Notes: generated by a model not told the origin, from the sequence alone. A stretch of 64,000 nucleotides of DNA from Filifactor alocis ATCC 35896 (GCF_000163895.2 NC_016630.1:1302001-1366000); one strand, 5' to 3'. Numbered from the stretch's first letter, positions 16,451 to 26,131 are shown. Numbers and translations are program-made.

Positions 16451-17460
16451 TTTTTGCTCGCTTTCTTCTGTTCTTTCTTATACAACTCTTTTTTCTCATG
16501 CTTTTCGTATGCCTTGATAATCCTCTGCACCAATTCATGACGCACCACATCTTTTTCGTCCAAAAAGTTCATTCCGATTCCTTTGACATTCTCCAAAATC
16601 TTCAAAGAGTGCATCAAACCGCTCTGTCTCCCTTGCGGTAAATCAATTTGTGTCACATCTCCCGTCACCACCGCTTTCGAACCGAACCCCAATCTTGTCA
16701 AAAACATCTTCATCTGCTCTTTTGTGGTATTTTGCGCCTCATCTAAGATAATGAACGAATTGTCCAATGTTCTTCCTCTCATAAATGCCAAAGGCGCTAC
16801 TTCAATAATGCCTCTCTCCAAGAGTTTCAAAAACTTTTCCGAACCCATAATATCAAACAACGCATCATATAGCGGTCTTAGGTAAGGATCCACCTTGTCT
16901 TTCAAATCTCCCGGTAAAAATCCCAAACTTTCTCCCGCTTCTACCGCAGGGCGTGTTAATATAATTCGCGAAACTTCTTCTCTCTTAAATGCTCGTACAG
17001 CCATCGCCACTGCCAAATAAGTTTTTCCTGTTCCCGCGGGTCCCACACACATCGTGATATCTTGTTTATCAATATTATCGACATACTTCTTTTGTCCAAC
17101 GGTTTTAGGTTTGATAATATTTCCTTTTGCCGATAATATAATTTGTTCCGTGCATACATCAGACAGGCGTTCCGGTGAATTTTCTTCAATGGTTCCAATT
17201 GTATAATTAATCTTTTGAGTATCGATATCTTCCCCGTTATCTACCAATTTACTTAATTCTTCCAGCAAGTTGTATGCCTTCTTTACCTTATCTTCTTCTC
17301 CGACAAGGACAATGTTGTCAGAACGCAACAAAATATCAATTCCATAAAATTCTTCTATTCGTTTTATATTTCGGTCAAAATTCCCAAATAATTCTTCTTG
17401 AAATCTCGTATTTTCTGTATCAAATTTTAATTCTATGTTCAAACTCAACAAGTCCCCCAT
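16447..17460 (-). CDS. phoH: PhoH-family ATPase (YbeZ)
   Basis: 337-residue cytoplasmic ATPase, partner of YbeY in RNA metabolism. Walker A GPAGTGKTYLA near residue 140, Walker B region SFIILDEAQNTT, and an N-terminal KH-like segment. The 36-base gap from rph-rdgB and the overlap with ybeY place it in one operon. The ATG at 17460 lies in an ATGGGGGACTTGTTG context; a start at a nearby TTG is possible because GGGGG resembles an SD. Confidence 0.94.
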   Translation of the reverse strand: MGDLLSLNIELKFDTENTRFQEELFGNFDRNIKRIEEFYGIDILLRSDNIVLVGEEDKVKKAYNLLEELSKLVDNGEDIDTQKINYTIGTIEENSPERLSDVCTEQIILSAKGNIIKPKTVGQKKYVDNIDKQDITMCVGPAGTGKTYLAVAMAVRAFKREEVSRIILTRPAVEAGESLGFLPGDLKDKVDPYLRPLYDALFDIMGSEKFLKLLERGIIEVAPLAFMRGRTLDNSFIILDEAQNTTKEQMKMFLTRLGFGSKAVVTGDVTQIDLPQGRQSGLMHSLKILENVKGIGMNFLDEKDVVRHELVQRIIKAYEKHEKKELYKKEQKKASKK

Positions 17461-17496
17461 TCCAACTTAATCTCTCTATCTTGCACTTACGATTTA

Positions 17497-18912
17497 TTAT
17501 CTAAAATACTTTTCATAGAAATGATTCATATTTTTTAAGGCTCTTGCACGATGGCTCACTCTATTCTTTTCGTCCTGAGTCATCTCTGCATAAGTCTTAT
17601 CTGTTCCATCTACCAAAAAGAGCGGATCGTATCCGAATCCATGTTCTCCACGATATTCAAATCCTATCCTTCCCATTGTAATTCCCTTGAATGTCTTTTC
17701 CAATCCATTCGGAAATACGACAGCTATCACACATACAAACTTTGCCAATCTCAGAGATTCTTCATAGTCTTTCATCCTATCCAACAACTTTTCGTTATTT
17801 GCATGGTCATCAGTCGGCTCGCCTGCAAATCGAGCCGAATAAATTCCCGGCTGTCCCTTCAAAATATCTACAGATAATCCGGAATCATCTGCAATTGCAA
17901 TCTTACCGGTGCGTTTTGCAATCTCCCTTGCCTTAATCAACGCATTTTCTTCAAAAGAATCCCCGTCTTCTACAATTTCGATTCCTTTCAACCCTACATC
18001 ATCCAAAGATAAAATTTCTACAGACTTCAAACGAATTAACTTTTGTAGCTCCTCTACTTTATGTGGATTCGAAGTCGCAAGAACAAAATCGTACTTCTGA
18101 GAATCATTCTTTTCATAACTTGACAAAAAGTCTTTGATTTCTTTTTCTTCTATATTTTTTTCTATCGGTTCTTCCTCAAAAGGAATTCCCTCAATGAGAG
18201 AAACAATTTGTTTTCCAAGCGCAGTTTTTTGAAGTTCGATAATTTCTTTACATCCAATTTCCGCCAAGGTTAACAAAGAATCCAGCTGTTGTCTTCGGAA
18301 CGCAACTCCTTCTGCCGTTCCCTGCAACTCAACATACTCCAAGTTTTCATTCATCACAACATTCAAATCAACATCTGCCTTGGAATCAAATTCATAGTTC
18401 AAGTCTAATATGTTTTTTCCATTTACAATCCCAACACTCACTGCACTGATATAATGAGAAATCGGAAATTCCTCTATCATTTTTTTGTCATACAACTGTT
18501 TACATGCTATTGCCATTGCAACAAAAGAGCCGGAAATAGAAGCTGTTCTCGTTCCTCCGTCTGCCTGAATGACATCACAGTCAATCCAAATCGTACGTTC
18601 TCCAAGCAAGTCAAAATCAATTGCATTTCGAAGACTTCTTCCAATCAACCTCTGAATCTCTTGTCCGCGACCATCTACTTTTCCTCGGGAAGAGTCTCTC
18701 TTTTTTCTTTGTTCGGTAGAGCGAGGTAGCATTGCATACTCCGCACTGACCCAACCTTTTCCGGTTCCTTTCAAAAAAGCCGGAACTTTTTCTTCCACAC
18801 TCGCCGTACAAATTACTCTCGTATCTCCAAAACTGACCAATACGCTTCCTTCCGCATACTTGTTGATTCCTGTTTCTATGTTGATATCTCTAAGCTGAAT
18901 GCTACTCTTCAC
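17497..18912 (-). CDS. rph-rdgB: Fusion of ribonuclease PH and XTP/dITP pyrophosphatase
   Basis: 471-residue two-domain protein. Residues about 1-240 are RNase PH, the phosphorolytic 3'-5' exoribonuclease maturing tRNA ends (AEYAMLPRSTEQRKKRDS, RLIGRSLRNAIDF, QADGGTRTASISGSFVA). After a Glu/Lys-rich linker (about 245-272), residues about 275-471 are the Ham1/RdgB house-cleaning nucleotidase (VLATSNPHKVEEL, IADDSGLSVDIL, GIYSARFAGE, SHRARAL). In many Firmicutes rph and rdgB are adjacent genes; here they are one frame without an internal stop. Both domains keep their key residues. Confidence 0.93.
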   Translation of the reverse strand: MKSSIQLRDINIETGINKYAEGSVLVSFGDTRVICTASVEEKVPAFLKGTGKGWVSAEYAMLPRSTEQRKKRDSSRGKVDGRGQEIQRLIGRSLRNAIDFDLLGERTIWIDCDVIQADGGTRTASISGSFVAMAIACKQLYDKKMIEEFPISHYISAVSVGIVNGKNILDLNYEFDSKADVDLNVVMNENLEYVELQGTAEGVAFRRQQLDSLLTLAEIGCKEIIELQKTALGKQIVSLIEGIPFEEEPIEKNIEEKEIKDFLSSYEKNDSQKYDFVLATSNPHKVEELQKLIRLKSVEILSLDDVGLKGIEIVEDGDSFEENALIKAREIAKRTGKIAIADDSGLSVDILKGQPGIYSARFAGEPTDDHANNEKLLDRMKDYEESLRLAKFVCVIAVVFPNGLEKTFKGITMGRIGFEYRGEHGFGYDPLFLVDGTDKTYAEMTQDEKNRVSHRARALKNMNHFYEKYFR

Positions 18913-19507
18913 TCTTTTTCCTCCAATATCTTAATTTAATGCCGAATAAAACTTTTTACCAAAGTTATTTTCCCATATTTTAATCCAATATTCTTTTGGT
19001 TAGATTCCAGATAAAATGTTATTTTCTCATTCCAATTATTATACCACAACTTCTAAATGTATTTTATCCACTTTTATTCATTAACACCATTATAACATCA
19101 TTTGTTTCATAACTATATTGTTTTTGTATGATTCTTTTCTATTATTCAAAATTCTCATTCTGTCTGCTTTTATTTTGTTCTGTTACTATGTGTTTCACTT
19201 GCTCTATGGTGTAATTTCAAACTACTGTTCCTATTTTATATCATTCCGGCAGCTATTCAACATGTTTTAATACTGAAACTCAATAGAATGATTTCATTAT
19301 TTCCCGGAAAATAAAGTGTTTCAGACACTTGAAAAAGTTATGGGCAATCTCCGCAAAAGTGTAAATAAACTGATTCATGAAACAATCAAAAGTATAACTA
19401 TTGGTTCAATCGTTTCATCGGGTTTTAGTATAAATAGCGAACTGTTAGAGAGGGCATTGATTTCAAATTCAAGTTTATCACAATTCAATCGGATTTTATT
19501 ATTATCA
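18913..19507. other. Intergenic, about 600 bp
   Basis: Apart from the putative rph promoter I see no gene. A plus-strand frame of 105 codons (19316-19633) lacks an SD and runs through the amidase terminator and gene end, so it is not credited. Confidence 0.5.
19038..19048 (-). promoter_or_regulatory. Possible extended -10 promoter of the rph-phoH-era operon
   Basis: TGGTATAAT on the minus strand (-10 TATAAT at 19043-19038 with an upstream TG), no clear -35, about 125 bases before the rph start. Confidence 0.45.
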
Positions 19508-19557
19508 CAAAAAATCGTAACTACGAAAAGACACCTCTTCATAGCTACGATTTTTCA
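19508..19557 (-). terminator. Terminator of the amidase gene
   Basis: AAAAATCGTAACT (from 19510) pairs with AGCTACGATTTTT (19543-19555) with one mismatch, with A/T tracts on both sides. Confidence 0.75.
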
Positions 19558-19575
19558 AAAAGGAACATTCGCTCC

Positions 19576-21345
19576 CTATCTTCCAAAATATTCGTTGACC
19601 GCCTCTACAATCGCATCACTCATCAGTTTTTGATAAGAAGGATCGCTGATTTTGCTCACTTCATCCAAATTTGTCATAAAACCGAGTTCCAGCAAAACTC
19701 CCGGCATATTTGTCTTGCGAACCACAAGTAATCTTGTATTTTTAATTCCTCTATCCTTCGCACCTGTTGCTTGAATCAATTTGCGTTGTACAATTTCTGC
19801 GAAACGCTTACTGTCCTGAGAATTGTAGTAATGGGTTTCAATCCCTTTTGCGGATACATTAGATTCTCCTGAATTATGATGAATACTGATGAACAAATCA
19901 CTATCCGTTTGATTTGCCAAGTTTGCGCGCTCATCCAAAGTAGGATATACATCTGTGTCTCTACTTGTAATTACCTCATACCCTGCAGAACGAAGTGCCG
20001 GCACTAAGAAAGAAGACACCTCTAAATTCAAATCTTTTTCTCGATATCCGTTCTTTACCGCTCCGCTATCCTTTCCGCCATGTCCGGGATCAATGCTGAT
20101 AATCGGAGTAGTGTGACTATTCTTAATTAACTTCAAGGTAAATGTTCCGCTGCTTCCCGAATTTGTTACCTCATAAGACACCCTGTCTTTCAAATCTATT
20201 TGGAATTGATAAGAATTGCCTTTGTCCAATACTCTGATGCCGTTCAACAATCTGTCATCCGATTTTCCCACGGTATCCACCGGCACCCCATTCAAAGAAG
20301 ACTTATCCACAGAAAATACAATCTGACTTCCCGACTTATTTACCGAAATATTTTTCCCTCTTGTCAAAGGTAAGCTGAACACAGCACTGCTTTTATCTTT
20401 TTCATAAGAGTATGTTGAAGAAGTCACAACTTTTTCTTTGTATTGAATCAAAATTTCACGATTCTTTTTGTTGACTGTGACTTGATTCATATCAACAGAT
20501 GATTTCACTACAACTTCCATTCGATTGACATTTCCGACAGAATCATATTCTATCTTAATATCATCAATTAAATTGGTCTTTCTATACTGCATATTCAACG
20601 GTTTCAACGAAGCAAAAGAAACTGAAATTCGATTTTCCGTTACCGATACATCATAATTTACCGTATCTCCCATTTGAATTGCCAAAGATTCTGTATCGTT
20701 ATCTTGATTTTGAACCAATGACACCGTTTTTTGTTTTTCCTGATTCGGCGTTGACGGTTTCATCGGCTCGGTTGGCGGAATCGGCTGTATCTCGATCGGT
20801 TTTACCCCGACTCCTCTTCCGTTTTCCATATCCATCTCCTCCTCAAAAAGGTTTGAACCTGTTCCTTCCGAAAAAGATGTCAAATATAATATTTTATTGC
20901 TGCCGTCATACTTATAATCCAAATCAAATTCTTTAATCGCAAAACTGAGCGGAATCAAAGAACGGTTATTTACAATTTGAACTTTTGTACCTTTATCGAA
21001 AGACACCTTCTTATTATTTTTATAATAAAAAGTATTTCCCTTTTTCATACGAATCGTTACATTATTTCTTGTGATTCGTATTTCTTCCGCTTTTTTGTTC
21101 CACTTTACATTTGCATTTACAAGTCCCTTCAAATCCTGCACTGCAACATAGACACGATTGTTGATATTCAGAGGAGAAATTTCTTCACTAAAATATTCCG
21201 TTCCATCCAAAAATATCCTGTTTTTCGGCAAGTTGGTGCTTTTTCCGTTCAATGTATAGTTATCCGCAAAAACAGTCCCACACAATGTAGTCATACAAAA
21301 AAATGATACCGTCAGCATCAAGATATAAGTTTTCTTAAGTTTCAT
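19576..21345 (-). CDS. N-acetylmuramoyl-L-alanine amidase with stalk and AMIN domains
   Basis: Secreted cell-wall hydrolase of about 589 residues. Start at ATG 21345 (SD GAGGGAGA), giving signal peptide MKLKKTYILMLTVSFF ending near TVFA-DN; the frame open to 21465 is not used. Domains: copper-amine-oxidase-N/stalk-like domain (about 30-155; LDGTEY...NRVYVAVQDL...RSLIPLSFAI), Pro/Glu-rich linker, AMIN-type beta domains (about 220-380), then C-terminal Amidase_3 with zinc residues in IDPGHGGKDSGA, the following Glu in GYREKDLNLEV, His in FISIHHNS and catalytic Glu in VLLELGFMTN. Cleaves peptidoglycan stem peptides in daughter-cell separation or turnover. Confidence 0.93.
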   Translation of the reverse strand: MKLKKTYILMLTVSFFCMTTLCGTVFADNYTLNGKSTNLPKNRIFLDGTEYFSEEISPLNINNRVYVAVQDLKGLVNANVKWNKKAEEIRITRNNVTIRMKKGNTFYYKNNKKVSFDKGTKVQIVNNRSLIPLSFAIKEFDLDYKYDGSNKILYLTSFSEGTGSNLFEEEMDMENGRGVGVKPIEIQPIPPTEPMKPSTPNQEKQKTVSLVQNQDNDTESLAIQMGDTVNYDVSVTENRISVSFASLKPLNMQYRKTNLIDDIKIEYDSVGNVNRMEVVVKSSVDMNQVTVNKKNREILIQYKEKVVTSSTYSYEKDKSSAVFSLPLTRGKNISVNKSGSQIVFSVDKSSLNGVPVDTVGKSDDRLLNGIRVLDKGNSYQFQIDLKDRVSYEVTNSGSSGTFTLKLIKNSHTTPIISIDPGHGGKDSGAVKNGYREKDLNLEVSSFLVPALRSAGYEVITSRDTDVYPTLDERANLANQTDSDLFISIHHNSGESNVSAKGIETHYYNSQDSKRFAEIVQRKLIQATGAKDRGIKNTRLLVVRKTNMPGVLLELGFMTNLDEVSKISDPSYQKLMSDAIVEAVNEYFGR

Positions 21346-21478
21346 CACTATATTCTTCTCCCTCGTTTGGATTTCACAATTCCATGTTCTATACAAGTTT
21401 TTAAATTTTTCTATCACTCGATTCAATTTCACTCTTAGAATATCAGTCTGATTCATATTATTCAACCAATCTTGTTAT

Positions 21479-21508
21479 ATTGTAATTTTTTTGTAATTGA
21501 GCTTACAA
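21479..21508 (-). promoter_or_regulatory. Possible promoter of the amidase gene
   Basis: TTGTAA (21508-21503), 18-bp spacer, TACAAT (21484-21479) on the minus strand, about 130 bases before the chosen start. Confidence 0.45.
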
Positions 21509-21827
21509 AATAACTACACTATTCATACAATAAAACTCATTTAAAAACATCTCTATATAATGTTTGCTGATAATATGTCCATGTATTTTTGCTAAAATCA
21601 TCCGTTTCAAAATAAAATACACTTCGCACCGGATTCGTGTAATTGGATATCACTTCTTGCTTTGAATAATGTACTGTCATTTTTTATTTCCAAATTTTCA
21701 ATTCTTTTATCTATTTACTTCGTATGGTAAGTTATACCTTCCTCTCATGATGAAAGAAGTATACCCTACAACCCGTCGGACATTTTTATATAGTGAATTA
21801 TAATTACCCTTATTATATATTGGCGCA
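21509..21827. other. Intergenic, about 320 bp, nothing recognised
   Basis: AT-rich spacer between the amidase promoter and the gamma-lyase terminator. No gene or riboswitch motif seen. Confidence 0.45.
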
Positions 21828-21862
21828 ATAAAAAATGAGCATAGCTTTTTGATATGCTCATC
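21828..21862 (-). terminator. Terminator of the two-component/gamma-lyase unit
   Basis: ATGAGCATA (21835-21843) pairs with TATGCTCAT (21853-21861); on the minus strand a run of T follows. Confidence 0.85.
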
Positions 21863-21874
21863 TTCTTGATTCTG

Positions 21875-23077
21875 TTAAATTTGTTCAAATGCTTCATAAA
21901 AATCTATAATGATATCTTTGCTATCTTCCAAACCTACCGCAACTCGTACCATATCATCCGATAAGCCGAATTCTTCCAAACTTTCTTTGTCATAATCACG
22001 GTGTGTCATACTTGCCGGATGTTCCACCAAGGTCTCCGCATCTCCAAGGCTCACTGCCAATTTGCACATCTTAAACTTTGTCAACAGCTCTTTTGCTTTT
22101 TCTGCTCCGCCTTTTACTGTGAAGCTAATGATTGCTCCATAACCCATCATTTGTTCGTTTGCAATTTCATGTCCTTCATGATCACTCAATCCCGGATAAC
22201 ACACATGCTCCACCTTGTCATGTTCCTGCAAATAATTTGCCAACAACATTGCATTTTCAGCATGTTTTTCCATCCTAATGCCCAATGTTTTCATTCCCCT
22301 TAACAATAACCAGCTATTGAAAGGGGATAGCGGACTTCCAAGCTCACACATAAAACCGTAACGCAACTTATTAATATATTGCTGATCCTTTGATACAGCA
22401 ACACCGGCAACCACATCTCCGTGTCCGCTCAGAAACTTTGTCGCCGAATGAACAACGACCTTTGCCCCCAACAACAACGGTTTTTGCCAGTAGGGCGTTG
22501 CAAAAGTATTATCTACTACAACAGGAATTTCCTTCTTATTGGCAATATCACAAACAGCTCGAATATTGGTGATGCACAAGCTCGGATTGGACGGTGTCTC
22601 CAAATAAATCAGCTTTGTCTTGTCAGTAATTGCATCCTCTATTTGCTTCAAATCTCTTGTATCGACAAAGGAAACTGTAATTCCGTAACGAGATAAAAAA
22701 TGTTTCATAAATCCATAACAAGAACCGTACAAAAATTTTCCGGCAATCACATGATCGCCCTGTTTTACAAAAGAAAGCACAGTTGCGGAAATCGCTCCCA
22801 TTCCGGAAGAAAAAGCAACCGAATCCACTCCGCCTTCCAATACCGCAACTTTTTTCTCAAATAGTTCGGTAGACGGATTTCTCCCTCTTGTATATACAAA
22901 TCCCTCTCTTTCTCCTCTGAAGATTTCATCCGCTTCCTCTACGGAATGAAATGCAAAAGAAGATGTCATAAAGATAGGCGGATTCAAAGAATGATATGGA
23001 TTTTCAGCAACATATCCGTCATGGATGGACTTTGTTTGAAAACCTTTTATCTTCTTAAAATCTTGAAAGTTACTCAC
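21875..23077 (-). CDS. Cys/Met metabolism PLP enzyme, probable methionine gamma-lyase
   Basis: 400-residue PLP enzyme of the trans-sulfuration family. The PLP Lys lies in VVVHSATKFLSGHGD; SSGMGAISATVLSF binds the PLP phosphate and YTRGRNPST is the conserved Tyr/Arg loop. Overall similarity is to methionine gamma-lyases and O-acetylhomoserine/cystathionine enzymes. The residue aligned with the MGL signature Cys (LYGCT) is Ser here, with Cys one position later (LYGSCYG), so substrate choice is uncertain. A lyase would yield methanethiol or H2S, 2-oxobutyrate and ammonia in amino-acid fermentation. GTG start with AGGGGGAG 7 bases upstream, only 11 bases after the histidine kinase stop, hence co-transcribed with it. 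Confidence 0.88.
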   Translation of the reverse strand: MSNFQDFKKIKGFQTKSIHDGYVAENPYHSLNPPIFMTSSFAFHSVEEADEIFRGEREGFVYTRGRNPSTELFEKKVAVLEGGVDSVAFSSGMGAISATVLSFVKQGDHVIAGKFLYGSCYGFMKHFLSRYGITVSFVDTRDLKQIEDAITDKTKLIYLETPSNPSLCITNIRAVCDIANKKEIPVVVDNTFATPYWQKPLLLGAKVVVHSATKFLSGHGDVVAGVAVSKDQQYINKLRYGFMCELGSPLSPFNSWLLLRGMKTLGIRMEKHAENAMLLANYLQEHDKVEHVCYPGLSDHEGHEIANEQMMGYGAIISFTVKGGAEKAKELLTKFKMCKLAVSLGDAETLVEHPASMTHRDYDKESLEEFGLSDDMVRVAVGLEDSKDIIIDFYEAFEQI

Positions 23078-23088
23078 ACTTACTCCCC

Positions 23089-24540
23089 CTAAAATTTTCT
23101 TATCTTATCTCTCAAATTTACTCCTCCGCGCTGCAAATGAAACAGCTTTTTATTTCCGGATTTCTGTGTTTTTTCTTGTCCTGTTTTCGATGTAGGAATC
23201 AAAATATCTACACAAGCGCCGTGCGGAGAAATATTATAGCCGGAAACTGTTCCCTTTAACTGTTTTACAGTCGATTTTACAATCGCAAGACCTAAACCGG
23301 TATTTCCTTTTTCGCCTTTATAAAAACGGTCAAAAATCAAATCCATCTCTTTGGTATCAAAGCCTTGACCGTCATCAATCACTTTGATACGCATAAAATC
23401 TCCCTCTTGTTGCCCCTGCACCTCAACCTTGCTCTTCGCATAACGAAGTGCGTTCGATACCAAATTGTTGATAATACGAAACATATATTCCTCATCCAAT
23501 CTATGTATCAGGTGTTCCTCTACCGAATTCAACAATTCAATATGCTTTTCTTCCGCAACAAACTTGAATTTATACAACACCTCATTCACAAAATCGTGAA
23601 CTTCTATATTTTGTACTCTATTTTTATCAATATCCTCTCCCGGATTGTCCAATTTCGTCATATACACAATACTGTTTACCGTATTGGTCAACTTATTTGT
23701 TTCATCAATAATGATATTTAACGAATCATCTACATCTTCTTCCGAAATAACATGATCACGAATCGCCTCTGCATATCCCTGAATCGACATCAACGGTGTT
23801 TTTAATTCATGAGAAGTATTCTGAAAAAATTCCTTCTGTTTTTTATCATATTTGACCATTCTGTTTGCCATCTTTTGAAACGAAATATTTAAATCACTGA
23901 TTTCATCCTTTGTATTGATTTCTTCCCATTCATTTTCTCCGTCAATAGAAAAAGACTGTATATTTTTTTTCAACAGATTGATTGGTCGAATAAAAGTCCT
24001 TTCAAAGAAAAATGCCAATAAAATTGCACTAAACAGCGAAATTGCAAGACCTGCCATAGATGCCCTGTTGATCAACGAATTGATAATTCCCAATTCTTCT
24101 TTTTCACCGATGACGAGGAGATATCCAATCACAGACTTGTCATCTTCAGCTAAAATCGTTCTCTCCAACACAAAATATTTTTTTTTCGGATCATTCGAAT
24201 TGAAGAAAGCCTCCCCTTCCTCCAAATTCCACGACTCAAACACAACATCCTTCTGTTTGTTTTGTACAATAAAATTGGCATTCGGATACTGATGAGAATA
24301 AAACACCTTGTCCGGAAAAATATCTGTCAAATTAGCCATCTTGCCGTGTTGCTCTCGATAAAGCGACAAACTGTCCTGAATCTGACTCAAAATATGATCG
24401 GCGGCAATATTTAAATCCGATACAATCTTAGCATTCAAATTATTGGAAAAATTCATTTTTGTAATTCCCATAGAAATACCTACGGTAAACAATACAATGA
24501 TAAGATAACTCAATACTATCTTTTTTCCAATTTTACTCAT
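23089..24540 (-). CDS. Membrane sensor histidine kinase
   Basis: About 483 residues. TM1 (about 8-28), extracytoplasmic sensor region (about 29-160), TM2 (about 165-185), HAMP, HisKA with the phospho-acceptor His in NTSHELKTPLMS, and HATPase_c with NNLVSNALRYAKS (N box), DDGQGFD and GNTGLGLAIVKS. The start is the ATG at 24540, overlapping the response regulator stop by 8 bases. The first seven codons of the longer frame lie inside the regulator. After the ATPase there is a basic 30-residue tail. The stimulus is unknown; co-transcription with the gamma-lyase suggests sulfur-amino-acid or envelope sensing, as inference. Confidence 0.93.
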   Translation of the reverse strand: MSKIGKKIVLSYLIIVLFTVGISMGITKMNFSNNLNAKIVSDLNIAADHILSQIQDSLSLYREQHGKMANLTDIFPDKVFYSHQYPNANFIVQNKQKDVVFESWNLEEGEAFFNSNDPKKKYFVLERTILAEDDKSVIGYLLVIGEKEELGIINSLINRASMAGLAISLFSAILLAFFFERTFIRPINLLKKNIQSFSIDGENEWEEINTKDEISDLNISFQKMANRMVKYDKKQKEFFQNTSHELKTPLMSIQGYAEAIRDHVISEEDVDDSLNIIIDETNKLTNTVNSIVYMTKLDNPGEDIDKNRVQNIEVHDFVNEVLYKFKFVAEEKHIELLNSVEEHLIHRLDEEYMFRIINNLVSNALRYAKSKVEVQGQQEGDFMRIKVIDDGQGFDTKEMDLIFDRFYKGEKGNTGLGLAIVKSTVKQLKGTVSGYNISPHGACVDILIPTSKTGQEKTQKSGNKKLFHLQRGGVNLRDKIRKF

Positions 24541-25219
24541 CTTCCTGCACCTTATATCCATAACCCCAAACAGTTTGAATTTTTACCTTAGACTCAATAT
24601 CTTTCAATTTCTTTCTCAATCTTTTAATCGTATCATCCACATTTCTGTCATATCCGTCATATTCATATCCCCAAATATTTTGGATAATTTTGTCTCTTGA
24701 CAACGGATATCCCTTGTTTTCCACCAAATATTTCAATACTTCATACTCTTTCGTAGTAAGTGCCACTTCTTCTTCGCCTACTTTGACAATTCGTTGTTCA
24801 ATAAAAATTTTCAAATCTTCTACAGAAAGCACATTATCCTCTTTCTTCTGAACTACCGCATTGGTTCTTCTCAAAATATTTTTGATACGAACAACAAGCT
24901 CTCTTACACTAAACGGTTTTGCCAAATAATCATCAGCACCCAATTCCAATCCCAAGATCCTATCTAACTCTTCACTTCTTGCCGAAACAAAAATAATCGG
25001 CACCTCGCTTGTCATTCTTACCTTTTTGCACAAATCCAAACCGTTCATGCCACGCATCATAATATCCAGAACGAGCAAGTCCACTTCATTGTTTTGCAAA
25101 AATTCATACGCTTTATCAGCATTGTCAAAATCCGTTACTTCATATCCTTCTTTTTTTAAATACATTACAATCAAATCACGAATTCGTTTTTCATCATCTA
25201 CAATCAAAATATGTTTCAT
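24533..25219 (-). CDS. OmpR/PhoB-family response regulator
   Basis: 228 residues: receiver domain with acidic pocket IVDDEKR, phospho-acceptor Asp in LLVLDIMM, and Thr/Ser and Lys in IIFVSAR and YLAKPFS. C-terminal winged helix with ALTTKEYEVLKYL and RNVDDTIKRLRKKL. Cognate partner of the overlapping kinase. Confidence 0.96.
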   Translation of the reverse strand: MKHILIVDDEKRIRDLIVMYLKKEGYEVTDFDNADKAYEFLQNNEVDLLVLDIMMRGMNGLDLCKKVRMTSEVPIIFVSARSEELDRILGLELGADDYLAKPFSVRELVVRIKNILRRTNAVVQKKEDNVLSVEDLKIFIEQRIVKVGEEEVALTTKEYEVLKYLVENKGYPLSRDKIIQNIWGYEYDGYDRNVDDTIKRLRKKLKDIESKVKIQTVWGYGYKVQEDE

Positions 25220-25337
25220 TGACTCTTCACCTGTCCTTTTTTCAATCGTTTTCTATATAGTACCCCCAAAAAATACATTTATCTTATTTTTTGTTTGTAA
25301 TTTCTGTGGAAATCTTTCCCATACATTTCAAATATCT

Positions 25338-26108
25338 CTAACTTTTCAAAAAACTCTTCCTATGAATCGGAGTCACGCCATAAGTCCTCAACGCATCGTA
25401 ATGATGACTTGTTCCATATCCCTTGTTACTCAAAAAATCAAATTCCGGATAAATCCTATCATAATCTCTCATAATGCGATCACGATACACCTTTGCCAAA
25501 ATGCTGGCACAAGCTATACTATAACAAATACTGTCACCGTGTATCACCGTTTCTTGCCGAATGGAGCAATTTGAAATTTCTTGGTTGCCGTCCACCAAAA
25601 CAAGGTCCGGTACTTGTTTCATTTCCTGCATCGCTCTTTTCATCGCCAAAAAAGTAGCTTGCAAAATATTATATCGATCAATCTCTTCACTGCTTGCAAT
25701 TCCGATTCCAAAAGAAATACTATCCTGAATCACCTTATCATAAAGTTCTTCTCTCACAGTTTCTTTAATTTTTTTGGAATCATTCATTCCAAGAATCAAG
25801 GAGTCGGACTTCATGATAACACAAGCCGCAACCACAGGTCCCGCCAAAGGCCCTCTGCCTGCCTCATCTACTCCGCCTACCAAAAGAATTCCTTTGCTAT
25901 TCCAATCCTGTTCCTTAGCTTTCATTTGAAGAATCCTCTGTTTTTCTTCTTCCGCTTTCAGTCGATTCTTTCGTAAAGAAATCCCTATCTTTTGAACTCC
26001 GAGCCTATCATCCATCAGCAGAATTTGCTCCAACTCCAAATTCTTTTCTTCTTCATTCATTTGTAAAATCTTTTGTTTTATTGCTGATATGCTTTGTCCT
26101 TCAAACAC
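25338..26108 (-). CDS. rnhB: Ribonuclease HII
   Basis: Removes ribonucleotides from DNA. The catalytic core has the DEAGRGPLAGPVVAA motif (first Asp-Glu pair) and later LVDGNQEI with the next Asp. About 60 residues precede the core, as in Bacillus RnhB. GGAGGG abuts the ATG at 26114 with no spacing, whereas the GTG two codons later (26108) is 6 bases away, so I take GTG (256 residues). It lies 17 bases after rbgA, the usual rbgA-rnhB pair. Confidence 0.95.
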   Translation of the reverse strand: MFEGQSISAIKQKILQMNEEEKNLELEQILLMDDRLGVQKIGISLRKNRLKAEEEKQRILQMKAKEQDWNSKGILLVGGVDEAGRGPLAGPVVAACVIMKSDSLILGMNDSKKIKETVREELYDKVIQDSISFGIGIASSEEIDRYNILQATFLAMKRAMQEMKQVPDLVLVDGNQEISNCSIRQETVIHGDSICYSIACASILAKVYRDRIMRDYDRIYPEFDFLSNKGYGTSHHYDALRTYGVTPIHRKSFLKS

Positions 26109-26131
26109 AAACATCCCTCCAAATGAAACAC

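Noticed and set aside
19316..19633. Plus-strand frame of 105 codons before the amidase terminator
   Set aside because: No Shine-Dalgarno, no recognisable family, and it runs through the terminator into the antisense of the amidase 3' end.
21600..21790. Possible S-box (SAM riboswitch) near the gamma-lyase
   Set aside because: The region is downstream of that gene on its strand and lacks the S-box core motifs.
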